DNA of 64,000 nucleotides from contig DASRZQ010000043.1 in assembly GCA_035686205.1 (NCBI GenBank), positions 1-64,000 on the forward strand, written 5' to 3'. This document shows positions 51,519 through 59,601 of the stretch, one piece after another. Position 1 is the first letter of the stretch. Each line of letters starts with the position of its first letter. The DNA is from CAIWTU01 sp035686205. GTDB lineage: Bacteria > Desulfobacterota > Desulfuromonadia > Geobacterales > Geobacteraceae. The position numbers and the translations under genes were made by a program. The notes beneath the pieces are model-generated. The model saw only the letters and a program-made list of their open reading frames with translations. It searched no databases and had not been told where the DNA came from.

Positions 51519-52181
51519 ATGATAAGCGCGGTAACCACAAACGACACGACAACCGCCGCACAGTCCATGAAACAGGACATCGGAATGGACTCGGAAGATT
51601 TCCTGAAGTTGTTTATTGCCCAGCTGCAGAACCAGGACCCGCTGAATCCGATGGACGGGACCCAGTTCATAACCCAACTGGCGCAGATGTCGCAGGTTGA
51701 ACAGGCATACAACACCAATACGAACCTGCAGAATATTTTAAGCGCAATAAACGGCAACGCAAACTATTCCGCGGTATCCTTCATCGGGAAAGAAGTCCTC
51801 GCTCCCGGATCACAGGTTAACCTGACAAATGGCGGCCAGCCCGCTCTCAATTACAGTCTGCCCCAGTCTGCAGCTTCGACAGAGATAGACATATCGGATA
51901 CAAACGGAAATATTGTCAGGACCATAACTGGCGCGGGAGGTTCGGCTGGCGACTACAGCGTCGCATGGGACGGGAAGGACAACAGCGGCAACGTCCTCCC
52001 GGCAGGCACTTATAACTTCAGCGTAAACGGCATGGATTCAAGTGGAAACAGGTTTACGGCCACGTCTTTGATCCAGGGCGTCGTAACCGGAGTGAAACTC
52101 GACGGCACATCGCCCGTACTCACGGTCGGCGGCGCTGATGTCGCCCTTTCCAGCATTCTCGGCGTAGAAGGGGTGAACTGA
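51519..52181 (+). CDS. flgD: flagellar hook-capping protein FlgD
   Basis: Scaffold that caps the growing hook. The 220 residues show the N-terminal segment DSEDFLKLFIAQLQNQDPLNPMDGTQFITQLAQMSQVEQ near 28-66, the family hallmark, and a C-terminal FLIG/Ig-like region with NIVRTITGAGGSAGDYSVAWDGKDNSGNVLPAGTYNF near 130-165. It starts with GGGAGGTGA upstream and ends one base before the small flagellar operon protein. Confidence 0.95.
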   Translation: MISAVTTNDTTTAAQSMKQDIGMDSEDFLKLFIAQLQNQDPLNPMDGTQFITQLAQMSQVEQAYNTNTNLQNILSAINGNANYSAVSFIGKEVLAPGSQVNLTNGGQPALNYSLPQSAASTEIDISDTNGNIVRTITGAGGSAGDYSVAWDGKDNSGNVLPAGTYNFSVNGMDSSGNRFTATSLIQGVVTGVKLDGTSPVLTVGGADVALSSILGVEGVN

Positions 52182-52182
52182 T

Positions 52183-52569
52183 ATGATTGATCAAATCTAT
52201 TTCCCGAATCACGTCCAGGCGCCGGGCTCGCGGACGCAGCCAAAACCGGAGACAGCCGGTGCCGGCAAGGTCCAAACGTCGTTCGAGCAGGTGCTGGCTA
52301 ATAAACTTCCGTCACAGGGTATAAAATTTTCCCAGCATGCCCGGGAAAGGCTTCAGACGAGAGGAATTACCCTGAGCGATAATGACCTGAAGAAACTGCA
52401 AAACGCCGTAGACAGCGTTGCGAATAAAGGAGGCAGGGAGTCGCTCGTCATGATGGGCAATAACGCCTTCGTCGTCAGCACGAAAAACCGGACGGTCATA
52501 ACCGCCATGGACAGGGACAGCATGCAGGGCAATGTATTCACAAACATAGATTCTGCCGTTCTTCTATGA
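52183..52569 (+). CDS. flagellar operon protein (TIGR02530-like)
   Basis: A 128-residue protein that regularly lies between flgD and flgE in flagellar operons of Firmicutes and deltaproteobacteria. The conserved part is FEQVLANKLPSQGIKFSQHARERLQTRGI...D...KL..AVD.A..KGG.ESLVM near 27-80, ending with NRTVITAMDRDSMQGNVFTNIDSAV. No biochemical role is established; a helper for hook assembly is a guess from position. The stop lies 143 bases before flgE, separated by a structured leader. Confidence 0.85.
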   Translation: MIDQIYFPNHVQAPGSRTQPKPETAGAGKVQTSFEQVLANKLPSQGIKFSQHARERLQTRGITLSDNDLKKLQNAVDSVANKGGRESLVMMGNNAFVVSTKNRTVITAMDRDSMQGNVFTNIDSAVLL

Positions 52570-52631
52570 TAGTCAGTAACCAATATATTTGTAACTTGAA
52601 ACTTTCAGCTTTAAACATTTAAACAAATAAA

Positions 52632-52703
52632 CGGCTGGTCCTCACCGAGGAAGCCGATGGGGTGCCGACCGACCGAGGCATCCCGGAACATACGACAAAG
52701 GAG
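52632..52703 (+). promoter_or_regulatory. structured leader of flgE (two hairpins)
   Basis: Two consecutive hairpins precede the flgE ribosome site. The first is CGGCT-gg-TCCTC-acc-GAGGA-AGCCG (52632-52656). The second is GGGGTGCC (52659-52666) with GGCATCCC (52677-52684) around a ten-base loop. AAAGGAG (52697-52703) follows, eight bases before the ATG. No known riboswitch consensus, including the GEMM c-di-GMP motif, fits by eye. It could set stability or translation of flgE mRNA; no sigma-54 site was found in this gap. Confidence 0.5.
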
Positions 52704-52711
52704 ACAATACA

Positions 52712-53599
52712 ATGAGTGTGACATCGGCAATGTATACGGGCGTTAGCGGTCTCATCAATAACGGCGAAGCGATGAACGTAATCGGCAACAATATTTCCAA
52801 TGTTAATACCATAGGGTTCAAAACAGGCAGAACACTGTTTTCCGATATGCTGTCCTCCAGTATCGGCAACAACTCACAGATCGGGCGCGGAGTCCAGATC
52901 CAGAAGGTCGATAACGTCTTCGGACAGGGATCGCTGGAAAGCACGTCGAGCTTGACGGATCTGGCAATCCAGGGGGACGGGTTCTTTGCTCTGGGCGCTC
53001 CAAATTCCTCCGGCACGGCGACTCCAGCATCCGCATATTACACACGGGCCGGTTCCTTCCGTCTTGACAGCACCGGACTCGGGCTGGTCAACCCTGACAA
53101 CTACAAAGTTCTTGACACTGCCGGGAATGCGATAACCTTTCCGCCAACCTATACCGATACGAACAACAATACCCTCAACTTCCAGAAGGTTACCGGCGTT
53201 GACAGCAACGGTGCAATCTCTCTCCTTTACTCCGATGCAAACGGCAATACCGCGACGGTTTACTATGCGGGCTCCGGTGCGGTTGATCCCGCCTATGCCA
53301 ATGCGGTCAAGATCGCGGAAGTAAATATTCCCAACCCTCCAGGAATGACCAAGCAGGGGGGAACGCTTTTTTCTTTGACCACCGACTCGGGAACACCCGC
53401 CGCTCCGGCTTCCGGCGTGTTTGCGAGCGCCAACGGCACCAGCGAGAAGGTGCTTTCCAATTCCCTTGAACTCAGCAACGTGGACATGTCGACGGAGTTT
53501 GTAAACATGATTACAACCCAGAGGGCCTATTCGGCCAACTCCAAAACCATAACCACCGTTGACCAGATGACACAGGACGTATTGAACATGATCAGGTAA
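52712..53599 (+). CDS. flgE: flagellar hook protein FlgE (short form)
   Basis: Monomer of the universal joint (hook). The 295 residues are short for FlgE (commonly 400 or more). The N-terminal rod/hook motif AMYTGVSGLINNGEAMNVIGNNISNVNTIGFK and the C-terminal LELSNVDMSTEFVNMITTQRAYSANSKTITTVDQMTQDVLNMIR are both present, so it is not truncated; the missing part is the outer middle domain. FlgF/FlgG also share these ends, but position after flgD and the GRTLFSDMLSS segment support FlgE. A terminator follows at 53644. Confidence 0.85.
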   Translation: MSVTSAMYTGVSGLINNGEAMNVIGNNISNVNTIGFKTGRTLFSDMLSSSIGNNSQIGRGVQIQKVDNVFGQGSLESTSSLTDLAIQGDGFFALGAPNSSGTATPASAYYTRAGSFRLDSTGLGLVNPDNYKVLDTAGNAITFPPTYTDTNNNTLNFQKVTGVDSNGAISLLYSDANGNTATVYYAGSGAVDPAYANAVKIAEVNIPNPPGMTKQGGTLFSLTTDSGTPAAPASGVFASANGTSEKVLSNSLELSNVDMSTEFVNMITTQRAYSANSKTITTVDQMTQDVLNMIR

Positions 53600-53643
53600 A
53601 CCTGAAAAAGATATCCGTGCAAAAAAGATATCCGTGCAAAATG

Positions 53644-53671
53644 AAAGGGCGGCCACAGTGCCGCCCTTTTT
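53644..53671 (+). terminator. Rho-independent terminator after flgE
   Basis: AAAGGGCGGC (53644-53653) pairs perfectly with GCCGCCCTTT around a six-base loop and enters a run of T. Just upstream, AAAGATATCCGTGCAAAA occurs twice in tandem (about 53606-53640), apparently a local duplication. The terminator divides flgB-flgE from the fliL unit. Between 53672 and the fliL promoter (53833) I see no gene. Confidence 0.85.
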
Positions 53672-53832
53672 GCAGGTCAAAAGATTGACATGGCTCTCTC
53701 CAAAATACCGACATTCGGGCATTTGCGGATATGGACGGGCAGGCGGCTCACTCCCGCTTTATTATCCCGGAAGCCTGTACAGAAGCGTTTATTCCGCCGG
53801 GGCGTCATCAGATGGAATACCGTCGAATATTT

Positions 53833-53849
53833 ATGGCACCACGGTTGCA
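53833..53849 (+). promoter_or_regulatory. sigma-54-like promoter of the fliL operon
   Basis: ATGGCACC-ACGG-TTGCA is an almost ideal sigma-54 promoter: TGGCAC with GG and GC ten bases apart and TTGCA. Predicted start near 53860, 44 bases before fliL. It comes right after the flgE terminator, so fliL-flhB is expected to have its own control. Confidence 0.8.
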
Positions 53850-53903
53850 ATGCAGGAAAACCGAACGCGGAGACATCGTGGAATAATATAAGGAGGATAA
53901 CCG

Positions 53904-54383
53904 ATGGCGTCGAAGGATGAAGAAAAGGTACAGGAAAAAACACCCGGTAAATCGAAAAAGAGTTTATTCATTATCATGGGCGTCGCGCTGGCCGCTGCCG
54001 CCCTGGCCGCGGTCGGCGCTTTTATGTTTACAGGAGAAAGCAAGGGGAGTTCGCAAAAGGTCGAAAAAGTATCCCCGGAAACATTGACTATCTTCACCCT
54101 TGAACCGTTTATCGTGAATATTTATGATGGACAGGACCTCAGATATCTGAAACTGAGGGTCGAGATGGAGCTTGCCAACGCCGAAGCGAAAAACGAGCTT
54201 ACGGCGAGGCAGGCGCAGATACGTGACAGCATACTGTCCATACTCACCACAAAAACTTTCCAGGACTTGCAATATCTCCAGGGGAAAAACCAGCTTAAGC
54301 AAGAAATAATGGCTTCCGTTACCAGGATAGTGTCTCAAGGCAAAATCAAGCAGATATATTTCACGGATTTCGTAGTCCAATAA
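53904..54383 (+). CDS. fliL: flagellar basal-body-associated protein FliL
   Basis: Single-pass inner-membrane protein near the stator. The 159 residues have a short basic cytoplasmic N-terminus, a helix at about 25-48, then the periplasmic FliL domain with FTLEPFIVNIYDGQDLRYLKLRVEMEL near 72-98 and the tail QGKIKQIYFTDFVVQ typical of FliL. The ATG follows GGAGGATAACCG. First gene of the second flagellar unit, 46 bases before fliM. Confidence 0.95.
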   Translation: MASKDEEKVQEKTPGKSKKSLFIIMGVALAAAALAAVGAFMFTGESKGSSQKVEKVSPETLTIFTLEPFIVNIYDGQDLRYLKLRVEMELANAEAKNELTARQAQIRDSILSILTTKTFQDLQYLQGKNQLKQEIMASVTRIVSQGKIKQIYFTDFVVQ

Positions 54384-54429
54384 AATCAGCTGCCGGCTGC
54401 CGGCTGCTTGGGTCTTTCAGAGGATTGAT

Positions 54430-55410
54430 TTGGAAAAGATTCTTACGAGAGAGGAAATAGACGCCCTGCTGGAGGCCATATTCGACGGGCGCATAGAGCC
54501 GGACAAAGAACTGGCTGAAGAGAACGACCGGGTTTTCGTATATGACCTTTTCAGCACCGAGCACAAGGTGCTGGTGCCGAACCTGGATGTAATCTATGAC
54601 AGTTTTATCAGGTTCAACAGGGTCACGCTGTCAAATCGCCTGCGGAAGATCGTGGAAATCAGGAAGGTGGCGTCACAACCCTACAAGTTCGACGAATTCC
54701 TGCGAACCCTCCCGTCGCCCGTGTGCATGGCAATTTACAAGATCGACCCTCTGAAAGGCGCGGCGCTGATAGCCATGGACAGCAACCTGGTTTTCACTCT
54801 GGTTGATTGCATACTTGGGGGGACGGGCGCACCCAACATGCCCGACAGCAGCCGCATGTTCACTTCCATAGAGCTGCGCCTCATGGAAACGATCGTAAAA
54901 GACGTTCTTAGCGACATGGAAAAAGCCTGGGCCCATGTATTGACGACAAAGATGAGCCTGCTGCGCATGGAAATGAATCCCCGCCTTGTTACGATCGTGC
55001 CGCCGGAGTACCAGATAGTTACGATGTCTCTCGAGATTCAGATAGAGGATTTCAAGGGCGAAATGGTGTTTGCCATTCCCTTAATGACCATAGAGCCGGT
55101 GCGGGACAAGCTGAAGGCAGGCACGCAGCTTGACGTGATGGCAGTCGACCCGCAGTGGTCGAGCCGTCTGTCCAGCGGGCTGATGGACGCGCCGATGGAA
55201 TTGACTGTCGAACTGGGCGGGTCCGTGATCACACTCGGAGAACTCATGAATTTGACTCCGGGGGACACTATCGTGCTGGACAAGGACAGCCGGAGCGACC
55301 TGACGGTAAAGATAGAAGGCACCTGCAAATATTTTGCGATACCCGGCGCCAGGGGAGGCAACAAGGCGGTTCAGCTAACGGGGATTTTTAACAAGGAGGC
55401 CGCGGCGTGA
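54430..55410 (+). CDS. fliM: flagellar motor switch protein FliM
   Basis: C-ring protein that binds CheY-P and sets rotation direction. The 326 residues open with KILTREEIDALLEAI (the CheY-binding segment), contain the middle domain (SNRLRKIVEIRKVASQPYKFDEFLRTLPSP...GG.G..) and the C-terminal SpoA domain (MELTVELGGSVITLGELMNLTPGDTIVLDK). The TTG start at 54430 has AGAGGA five bases upstream. Overlaps fliN by four bases (GTGA). CheY-binding by CheY (37836) is the expected signal input. Confidence 0.95.
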   Translation: MEKILTREEIDALLEAIFDGRIEPDKELAEENDRVFVYDLFSTEHKVLVPNLDVIYDSFIRFNRVTLSNRLRKIVEIRKVASQPYKFDEFLRTLPSPVCMAIYKIDPLKGAALIAMDSNLVFTLVDCILGGTGAPNMPDSSRMFTSIELRLMETIVKDVLSDMEKAWAHVLTTKMSLLRMEMNPRLVTIVPPEYQIVTMSLEIQIEDFKGEMVFAIPLMTIEPVRDKLKAGTQLDVMAVDPQWSSRLSSGLMDAPMELTVELGGSVITLGELMNLTPGDTIVLDKDSRSDLTVKIEGTCKYFAIPGARGGNKAVQLTGIFNKEAAA

Positions 55411-55715
55411 GCGAGACTGAGGAAAAAACCGAAAATACGCAGGTTCCGCAGGACAGGAAAAACCTGGAATTTATACTGGATATACCGCTGCAGCTGACAG
55501 TCGAACTCGGCCGCACGAAAATTCTGGTCAAGGATATCCTGGAATTGAACCAGGGAGCGGTTGTGGAACTGGGAAAGCTTGCGGGGGAACTGCTGGACGT
55601 ATATGTCAACTCGAAGCTGGTTGCCCGCGGGGAGGCCGTCATAATTAATGAAAAGTTTGGCGTGAGGCTCGTGGATATAGTCAGTCCCAACGAAAGGGTG
55701 GAGAAAGTGGTATGA
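55407..55715 (+). CDS. fliN: flagellar motor switch protein FliN
   Basis: Third C-ring component, 102 residues, essentially a SpoA domain: FILDIPLQLTVELGRTKILVKDILELNQGAVVELGKLAGELLDVYVNSKLVARGEAVIINEKFGVRLVDIVS. The GTG at 55407 overlaps fliM by four bases and the stop overlaps fliO by four bases. Shorter N-terminus than E. coli FliN, as in many deltaproteobacteria. Confidence 0.95.
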   Translation: MSETEEKTENTQVPQDRKNLEFILDIPLQLTVELGRTKILVKDILELNQGAVVELGKLAGELLDVYVNSKLVARGEAVIINEKFGVRLVDIVSPNERVEKVV

Positions 55716-56200
55716 GATTTTTGCAGATCCCGGTTTATATTGCCTTTTGTCCGGTTTCTGCCCTGGCCGCCGAAACGGTGGGGGAAGCCGGCGGGTTCAG
55801 TCTCGTATCCGGCACCGTGAGGATGGTCGCCTCGCTTGCGGTCGTCATCGGGGTAATCCTGGTATTTCAATATCTGTCCAGGAAATGGATGAAAGGTCCG
55901 TTCCACGGGGGTTCCCGGGGCGGATATATTCGCGTGGTGGAGAACCGGTTCCTCGCACCGAAAAAAGCCCTGCTCCTCGTGGAGGTATCCGGTGAGTACA
56001 TGCTGCTCAGCAGCTGCGGAGACAATATAAACTTCATCAAACAGGTTGACATGATCGAAGAGGTCGAAATAATCGGGGAAGAGTCGCCGGTTTCATTCCG
56101 CGAGACGTTACAGGACCGGCTGAAGGGGTTGACCGCACGTTTTCCGGCTGCCGCCTGCACATTCCCGTCCGTATTAAGAAAAGGCGGAATACGGCCGTGA
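55712..56200 (+). CDS. fliO: flagellar biosynthesis protein FliO
   Basis: Small membrane protein that assists FliP assembly. The 162 residues have a signal-like N-terminus (hydrophobic 5-18, ending ALAAET), a membrane helix near 34-52 and a basic cytoplasmic tail beginning at YLSRKWMKG. The sequence is poorly conserved, and the call rests on topology and its place between fliN and fliP, overlapping each by four bases. Confidence 0.85.
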   Translation: MRFLQIPVYIAFCPVSALAAETVGEAGGFSLVSGTVRMVASLAVVIGVILVFQYLSRKWMKGPFHGGSRGGYIRVVENRFLAPKKALLLVEVSGEYMLLSSCGDNINFIKQVDMIEEVEIIGEESPVSFRETLQDRLKGLTARFPAAACTFPSVLRKGGIRP

Positions 56201-56952
56201 AAATCAACAAAACGATTATCACCGGATTTGTCCTGATTTCCCTCTTTATGGCCCATCTGGCGTTTGCCGAGCCCCTGGCCGTACCGTCAGTGAGCATAGG
56301 ACTGGGAAAAGTGTCCAAGCCCGGCGACATCACGGTCCTGATGCAGATATTTTTTCTCATCACAATCCTTTCGCTCGCTCCGGGACTGATAATCATGACA
56401 ACTTCCTTTACCCGGATCGTCGTGGTGCTTTCATTTCTGAGAAATGCAATGGGTACCCAGCAGGCGCCGTCGAACCAGATTATCATTGCATTGTCCCTTT
56501 TCCTGACTTTCTATATCATGGGTCCAGTCTGGCAGCAGATAAACACCCAGGCGATCCAGCCGTACAAGGCGCAGAGCATCAGCCAGGAGCAGGCGATCGA
56601 AAGGGCGACGGCGCCGGTGCGCAAATTCATGCTTTCCCAGACAAGGGAAAAGGATTTGGCACTGTTTCTGAATCTGTCAAAAATGCCCAGGCCGAATAAT
56701 GCCTCTGAAATTCCAACCCTCACAATAATTCCGGCATTCATGATCAGCGAACTGCGGACCGCATTCCAGATAGGGTTTCTCGTTTACATCCCGTTCCTGG
56801 TAGTCGATATGGTCGTTGCGTCGGTCCTCATGTCCATGGGCATGATGATGCTGCCTCCGGTCATGATTTCGCTTCCCTTCAAGATACTGCTGTTCATACT
56901 TGTGGACGGCTGGGGGCTGATTATCAGTTCGCTGGTGAAGAGCTTTGGGTAA
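56197..56952 (+). CDS. fliP: flagellar biosynthesis protein FliP
   Basis: Export-gate protein of the type III apparatus. The 251 residues have a cleavable signal (1-24), then four membrane helices. Signature motifs LAPGLIIMTTSFTRIVVVLSFLRNAMGTQQAPSNQ near 67-101 and PFLVVDMVVASVLMSMGMMMLPPVMISLPFKILLFILVDGWGLI near 198-245 are intact. Ends 17 bases before a palindromic repeat. The GTG start at 56197 overlaps fliO by four bases. Confidence 0.96.
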   Translation: MKINKTIITGFVLISLFMAHLAFAEPLAVPSVSIGLGKVSKPGDITVLMQIFFLITILSLAPGLIIMTTSFTRIVVVLSFLRNAMGTQQAPSNQIIIALSLFLTFYIMGPVWQQINTQAIQPYKAQSISQEQAIERATAPVRKFMLSQTREKDLALFLNLSKMPRPNNASEIPTLTIIPAFMISELRTAFQIGFLVYIPFLVVDMVVASVLMSMGMMMLPPVMISLPFKILLFILVDGWGLIISSLVKSFG

Positions 56953-56968
56953 CGAGGAACGTAAAAGG

Positions 56969-57057
56969 CTCCCCCTCTTAAGTTAAGAGGGAGGTGGGGG
57001 GGAGTTATGAAAAAAAGAAAATAACCCCTCCCGGCCTCCCCTTAAATTAAGGGGAGG
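56969..57057. repeat. nested palindromic repeat (C-rich/G-rich), copy 2
   Basis: Same plan as the repeat before clpX. A hairpin CTCCCCCTCTTAA...TTAAGAGGGAG (56969-56993) and a second CCTCCCCTTAAATTAAGGGGAGG (57035-57057) flank a larger inverted repeat, GGGAGTTAT (about 57000-57008) with ATAACCCCTCCC (57021-57032). It lies between fliP and fliQ and might act as an mRNA stability or partial termination element. Confidence 0.75.
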
Positions 57058-57081
57058 AGAAAATAAGAAAGGAACAAACAC

Positions 57082-57351
57082 ATGACCCCCGAACTGGTAG
57101 TACAGCTGGCCCGCAGGAGTTTCGAAACCGCGTTGCTGTTGTCGGCGCCTCTTCTCATTTTCAGCCTGGTTGTGGGCCTGCTGGTCAGTATATTCCAGAC
57201 GATTACCTCCATCAACGAGGCGACTCTCGCCTTTGTTCCCAAAATAGTGGCGGTCATGGTGGCGTTGATCATTTTTTTCCCATGGATGATGAGTTACATG
57301 TCGGACTTCACGAGGGAGGTGTTTGCCATAATCCCCAACCTCCGTCATTGA
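57082..57351 (+). CDS. fliQ: flagellar biosynthesis protein FliQ
   Basis: Small export-gate protein with two helices, 89 residues. TPELVVQLARRSFETALLLSAPLL, then VGLLVSIFQTITSINEATLAFVPKIVAV (family signature near 30-58), and WMMSYMSDFTREVFAIIPNL at the end. ATG 57082 follows AAAGGA. It is separated from fliP by a palindromic repeat but on the same strand and in standard order. Confidence 0.96.
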   Translation: MTPELVVQLARRSFETALLLSAPLLIFSLVVGLLVSIFQTITSINEATLAFVPKIVAVMVALIIFFPWMMSYMSDFTREVFAIIPNLRH

Positions 57352-57387
57352 TCCTCAACCCGTTTCCATGTGTTCCGCGGACCCTCG

Positions 57388-58176
57388 ATGTTTCCTTTAC
57401 TGCCATTTCTGAACCTTAACGAGATCAGCTTTTTTGCCCTTGTCCTGGCTCGCCTGGCGGGCATATTTTCGGCCATCCCGCTTTTCGGGGGGGACAGGGT
57501 CCCCAGGACGATCCGCGTGGCGCTCGTGCTGGTAATGACTCTCGTCTGTTATCCCGTCCTGAAAACAAAAATCCCTCAGCTTCCAGCCGACACCCTGTCA
57601 CTGTTAATCCTCATTATACGCGAAACCCTGATAGGCATCTCCCTGGGCCTGCTGTCGAGGATCATCTTTACGGCGGTTGAATTTTGCGGCCAGCTGGTCG
57701 GCATGCAGATGGGATTTTCCATGTCGAGCATGTTCGATCCCTCCATGGGACAGGTTCCGCTGCTGGCGACTTTCCAGATACTCCTGGCGACGCTCCTGTT
57801 TCTCACGCTTGAAATACACCATGTATTTATTCGCGCCATTGTTGAAAGCTACAAAATAATGCCTCCCGGCACCTGGCAGATGAGCGGCGGCCTCATGCGG
57901 TTTTTCGTGACTTTGACAAGCGGAATGTTCGTTACCGGGGTAAAACTGGCCGCCCCGGTCATGGTTGCGCTCCTTGCCACAAGCGTAGTCCTGGGGATCA
58001 TGGCCAGGTCTTTCCCGCAGATGAATATCTTCATGCTCAGCATGCCGCTCAATATCGGTGTAGGCATGCTGGTGCTGGGCCTTTCCCTTCTCATATTCAT
58101 ACACACACTTGAAATATCCTTCGAGAACATCGGTATCCAAATCAATACGCTTTTCAAAATCCTTTCAGGGGCCTGA
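57388..58176 (+). CDS. fliR: flagellar biosynthesis protein FliR
   Basis: Export-gate subunit with six predicted helices, 262 residues. ALVLARLAGIFSAIPLFGGDRVPRTIRVALVLVM near 14-48, IGISLGLLSRIIFTAVEFCGQLVGMQMGF near 83-112, and LGIMARSFPQMNIFMLSMPLNIGVGMLVLGL near 205-236 match the family. The start is uncertain, as no strong ribosome site is seen: ATG 57388 is chosen by alignment, GTG 57370 is an alternative. Ends two bases before flhB. Confidence 0.95.
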   Translation: MFPLLPFLNLNEISFFALVLARLAGIFSAIPLFGGDRVPRTIRVALVLVMTLVCYPVLKTKIPQLPADTLSLLILIIRETLIGISLGLLSRIIFTAVEFCGQLVGMQMGFSMSSMFDPSMGQVPLLATFQILLATLLFLTLEIHHVFIRAIVESYKIMPPGTWQMSGGLMRFFVTLTSGMFVTGVKLAAPVMVALLATSVVLGIMARSFPQMNIFMLSMPLNIGVGMLVLGLSLLIFIHTLEISFENIGIQINTLFKILSGA

Positions 58177-58178
58177 CC

Positions 58179-59240
58179 GTGGCTGACGACAAACATTCAA
58201 AAACAGAACAGCCGACAAGCAAAAAACTGAATGAAGCCAGGAAGAAAGGTTCACCCCCGCAGAGCCGCGACCTGACGTCAACCATAACCCTGCTGGCAGG
58301 AATGGTCTCGCTGTATGCGAGCGGCGGCTACATGATGTCCATATTGAAGAAAAACAGCCGGTCAGTTCTTTCCAATGCCGGAACTTTTGATTGCAGCCAG
58401 TCCGGCATATACATGCTTATGCTGAAACAGGTCTTTAACCTGGCGGTGATACTCGGTCCGTTCCTGTTTATTATCATGCTTTCCGGAATAATGAGTTCCA
58501 TCGTCCAGGGAGGGGCTTCCGCGTCCGCCGAGAGGCTCACCTTGAAACTCGACGGCCTCAGCCCGGCAAACGGTATAAAAAAAATATTCAGGAAAGAATC
58601 CATCTTCGAGTCGGTCAAATCGTTCATAAAAATATTCATTGTCGGTTTTGTCGCATACCACATCATGAAGGATGAGATCGGCAATGTGCTGTTTTTGACC
58701 GAAACCGATATACAGGGTCTGATCGAATTCGTCAGCCATATATCCTTCAAGATCGTTCTCCACACGTGCGGAATCCTTCTGGTGCTGGCCCTCCTGGATT
58801 ATGCCTTCGTAAAATGGCGGTTTATCCAGAACCTGAAGATGACCAAACAGGAAGTCAAGGATGAGCACAAGGAATCCGAGGGCGATCCGAAGATCAAGGG
58901 AAAAATCAGGCGTCTGCAGATGGAAAAGGCATACAGGCGCCTGAGACAGATAATTCCGACCGCCGATGTGGTAGTAACAAACCCGACCCACTTTGCGGTT
59001 GCCCTCAAATACGACCGCGAAAAGATGGCGGCTCCTTTCGTCATCGCCAAGGGGGCCGATGACCTGGCCATGAGGATAAAGGTACTGGCAAAGGACAATA
59101 ACGTAATGCTTGTCGAAAACAGGTTTCTTGCCCGGGAACTGTATGCCCAGGTCAAGGAAGGGCAGGAAATTCCGGAGTCCCTGTATGTGGCGGTAGCCGA
59201 ACTCCTTGCGTATGTGTACAGCATAAAGGGAATGGTCTGA
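58179..59240 (+). CDS. flhB: flagellar biosynthesis protein FlhB
   Basis: Export-gate and substrate-specificity switch protein, 353 residues. N-terminal KTEQPTSKKLNEARKKGSPPQSRDL motif, four membrane helices up to about 205, and a cytoplasmic domain with the self-cleavage motif NPTH at 268-271, cut between Asn268 and Pro269 to change specificity from hook to filament. Tail LARELYAQVKEGQEIPESLY is typical. GTG start just after fliR. A decayed palindromic repeat follows. Confidence 0.96.
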   Translation: MADDKHSKTEQPTSKKLNEARKKGSPPQSRDLTSTITLLAGMVSLYASGGYMMSILKKNSRSVLSNAGTFDCSQSGIYMLMLKQVFNLAVILGPFLFIIMLSGIMSSIVQGGASASAERLTLKLDGLSPANGIKKIFRKESIFESVKSFIKIFIVGFVAYHIMKDEIGNVLFLTETDIQGLIEFVSHISFKIVLHTCGILLVLALLDYAFVKWRFIQNLKMTKQEVKDEHKESEGDPKIKGKIRRLQMEKAYRRLRQIIPTADVVVTNPTHFAVALKYDREKMAAPFVIAKGADDLAMRIKVLAKDNNVMLVENRFLARELYAQVKEGQEIPESLYVAVAELLAYVYSIKGMV

Positions 59241-59328
59241 CCGTGCGGCAAAGGCTGGTCTCTTTTGACAAAACCTTGACATGAGACCGTTCAAAATCCT
59301 GTCTTTGTACTTGTTTTCATAAATATGA

Positions 59329-59463
59329 TGTCATCTCGACCGAAGGGAGAGATCTTAATGCATGCGGCAGAACCTTCAAAATTTCTCTCCATGTACGAAA
59401 TGACAACATTTCTGTATTTCATAGATTCAGGTTTGATCCGCGTTCATCAGGTTTGATCCGCGT
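59329..59463. repeat. decayed palindromic repeat (copy C) and 20-base tandem duplication
   Basis: The core palindrome of the 129-bp element recurs in decayed form: TGTCATCTCGACCGAAGGGA at 59329-59348 pairs imperfectly with the TACGAAATGACA end at 59394-59405. The outer 13-bp terminal repeats are not present. A separate local duplication follows: CAGGTTTGATCCGCGT at 59428-59443 and 59448-59463, period 20. The flhB-flhA gap (59241-59601) holds these and the flhA promoter, but no gene. Confidence 0.6.
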
Positions 59464-59534
59464 CCTGGCGCTTGTTTCAGGTTTCACCGATTCACTCCTT
59501 TGTGTCCCGAGCCTTGCTCCTAGCGACGCATTAT

Positions 59535-59551
59535 GTGGCATACCGGTTGCA
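59535..59551 (+). promoter_or_regulatory. sigma-54-like promoter of flhA-flhF
   Basis: GTGGCATA-CCGG-TTGCA, with GG and GC ten bases apart and TTGCA at -12, fits the sigma-54 consensus closely. Predicted start near 59563, 39 bases before flhA at 59602. The in-frame start at 59533 lies within this site, supporting 59602. Confidence 0.75.
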
Positions 59552-59601
59552 ATTATAGTTACAGTACAAAAATCATACGTAATTATAGCAGGTTACAATC
59601 C

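Noticed and set aside
52632..52703. c-di-GMP (GEMM) riboswitch before flgE
   Set aside because: Two hairpins are present, but the conserved bases of the GEMM core and tetraloop/receptor are not, so only an unnamed structured leader is claimed.
59533..59601. N-terminal extension of flhA (start at 59533)
   Set aside because: It would lie across the sigma-54-like promoter, lacks a ribosome site, and is not family-like.
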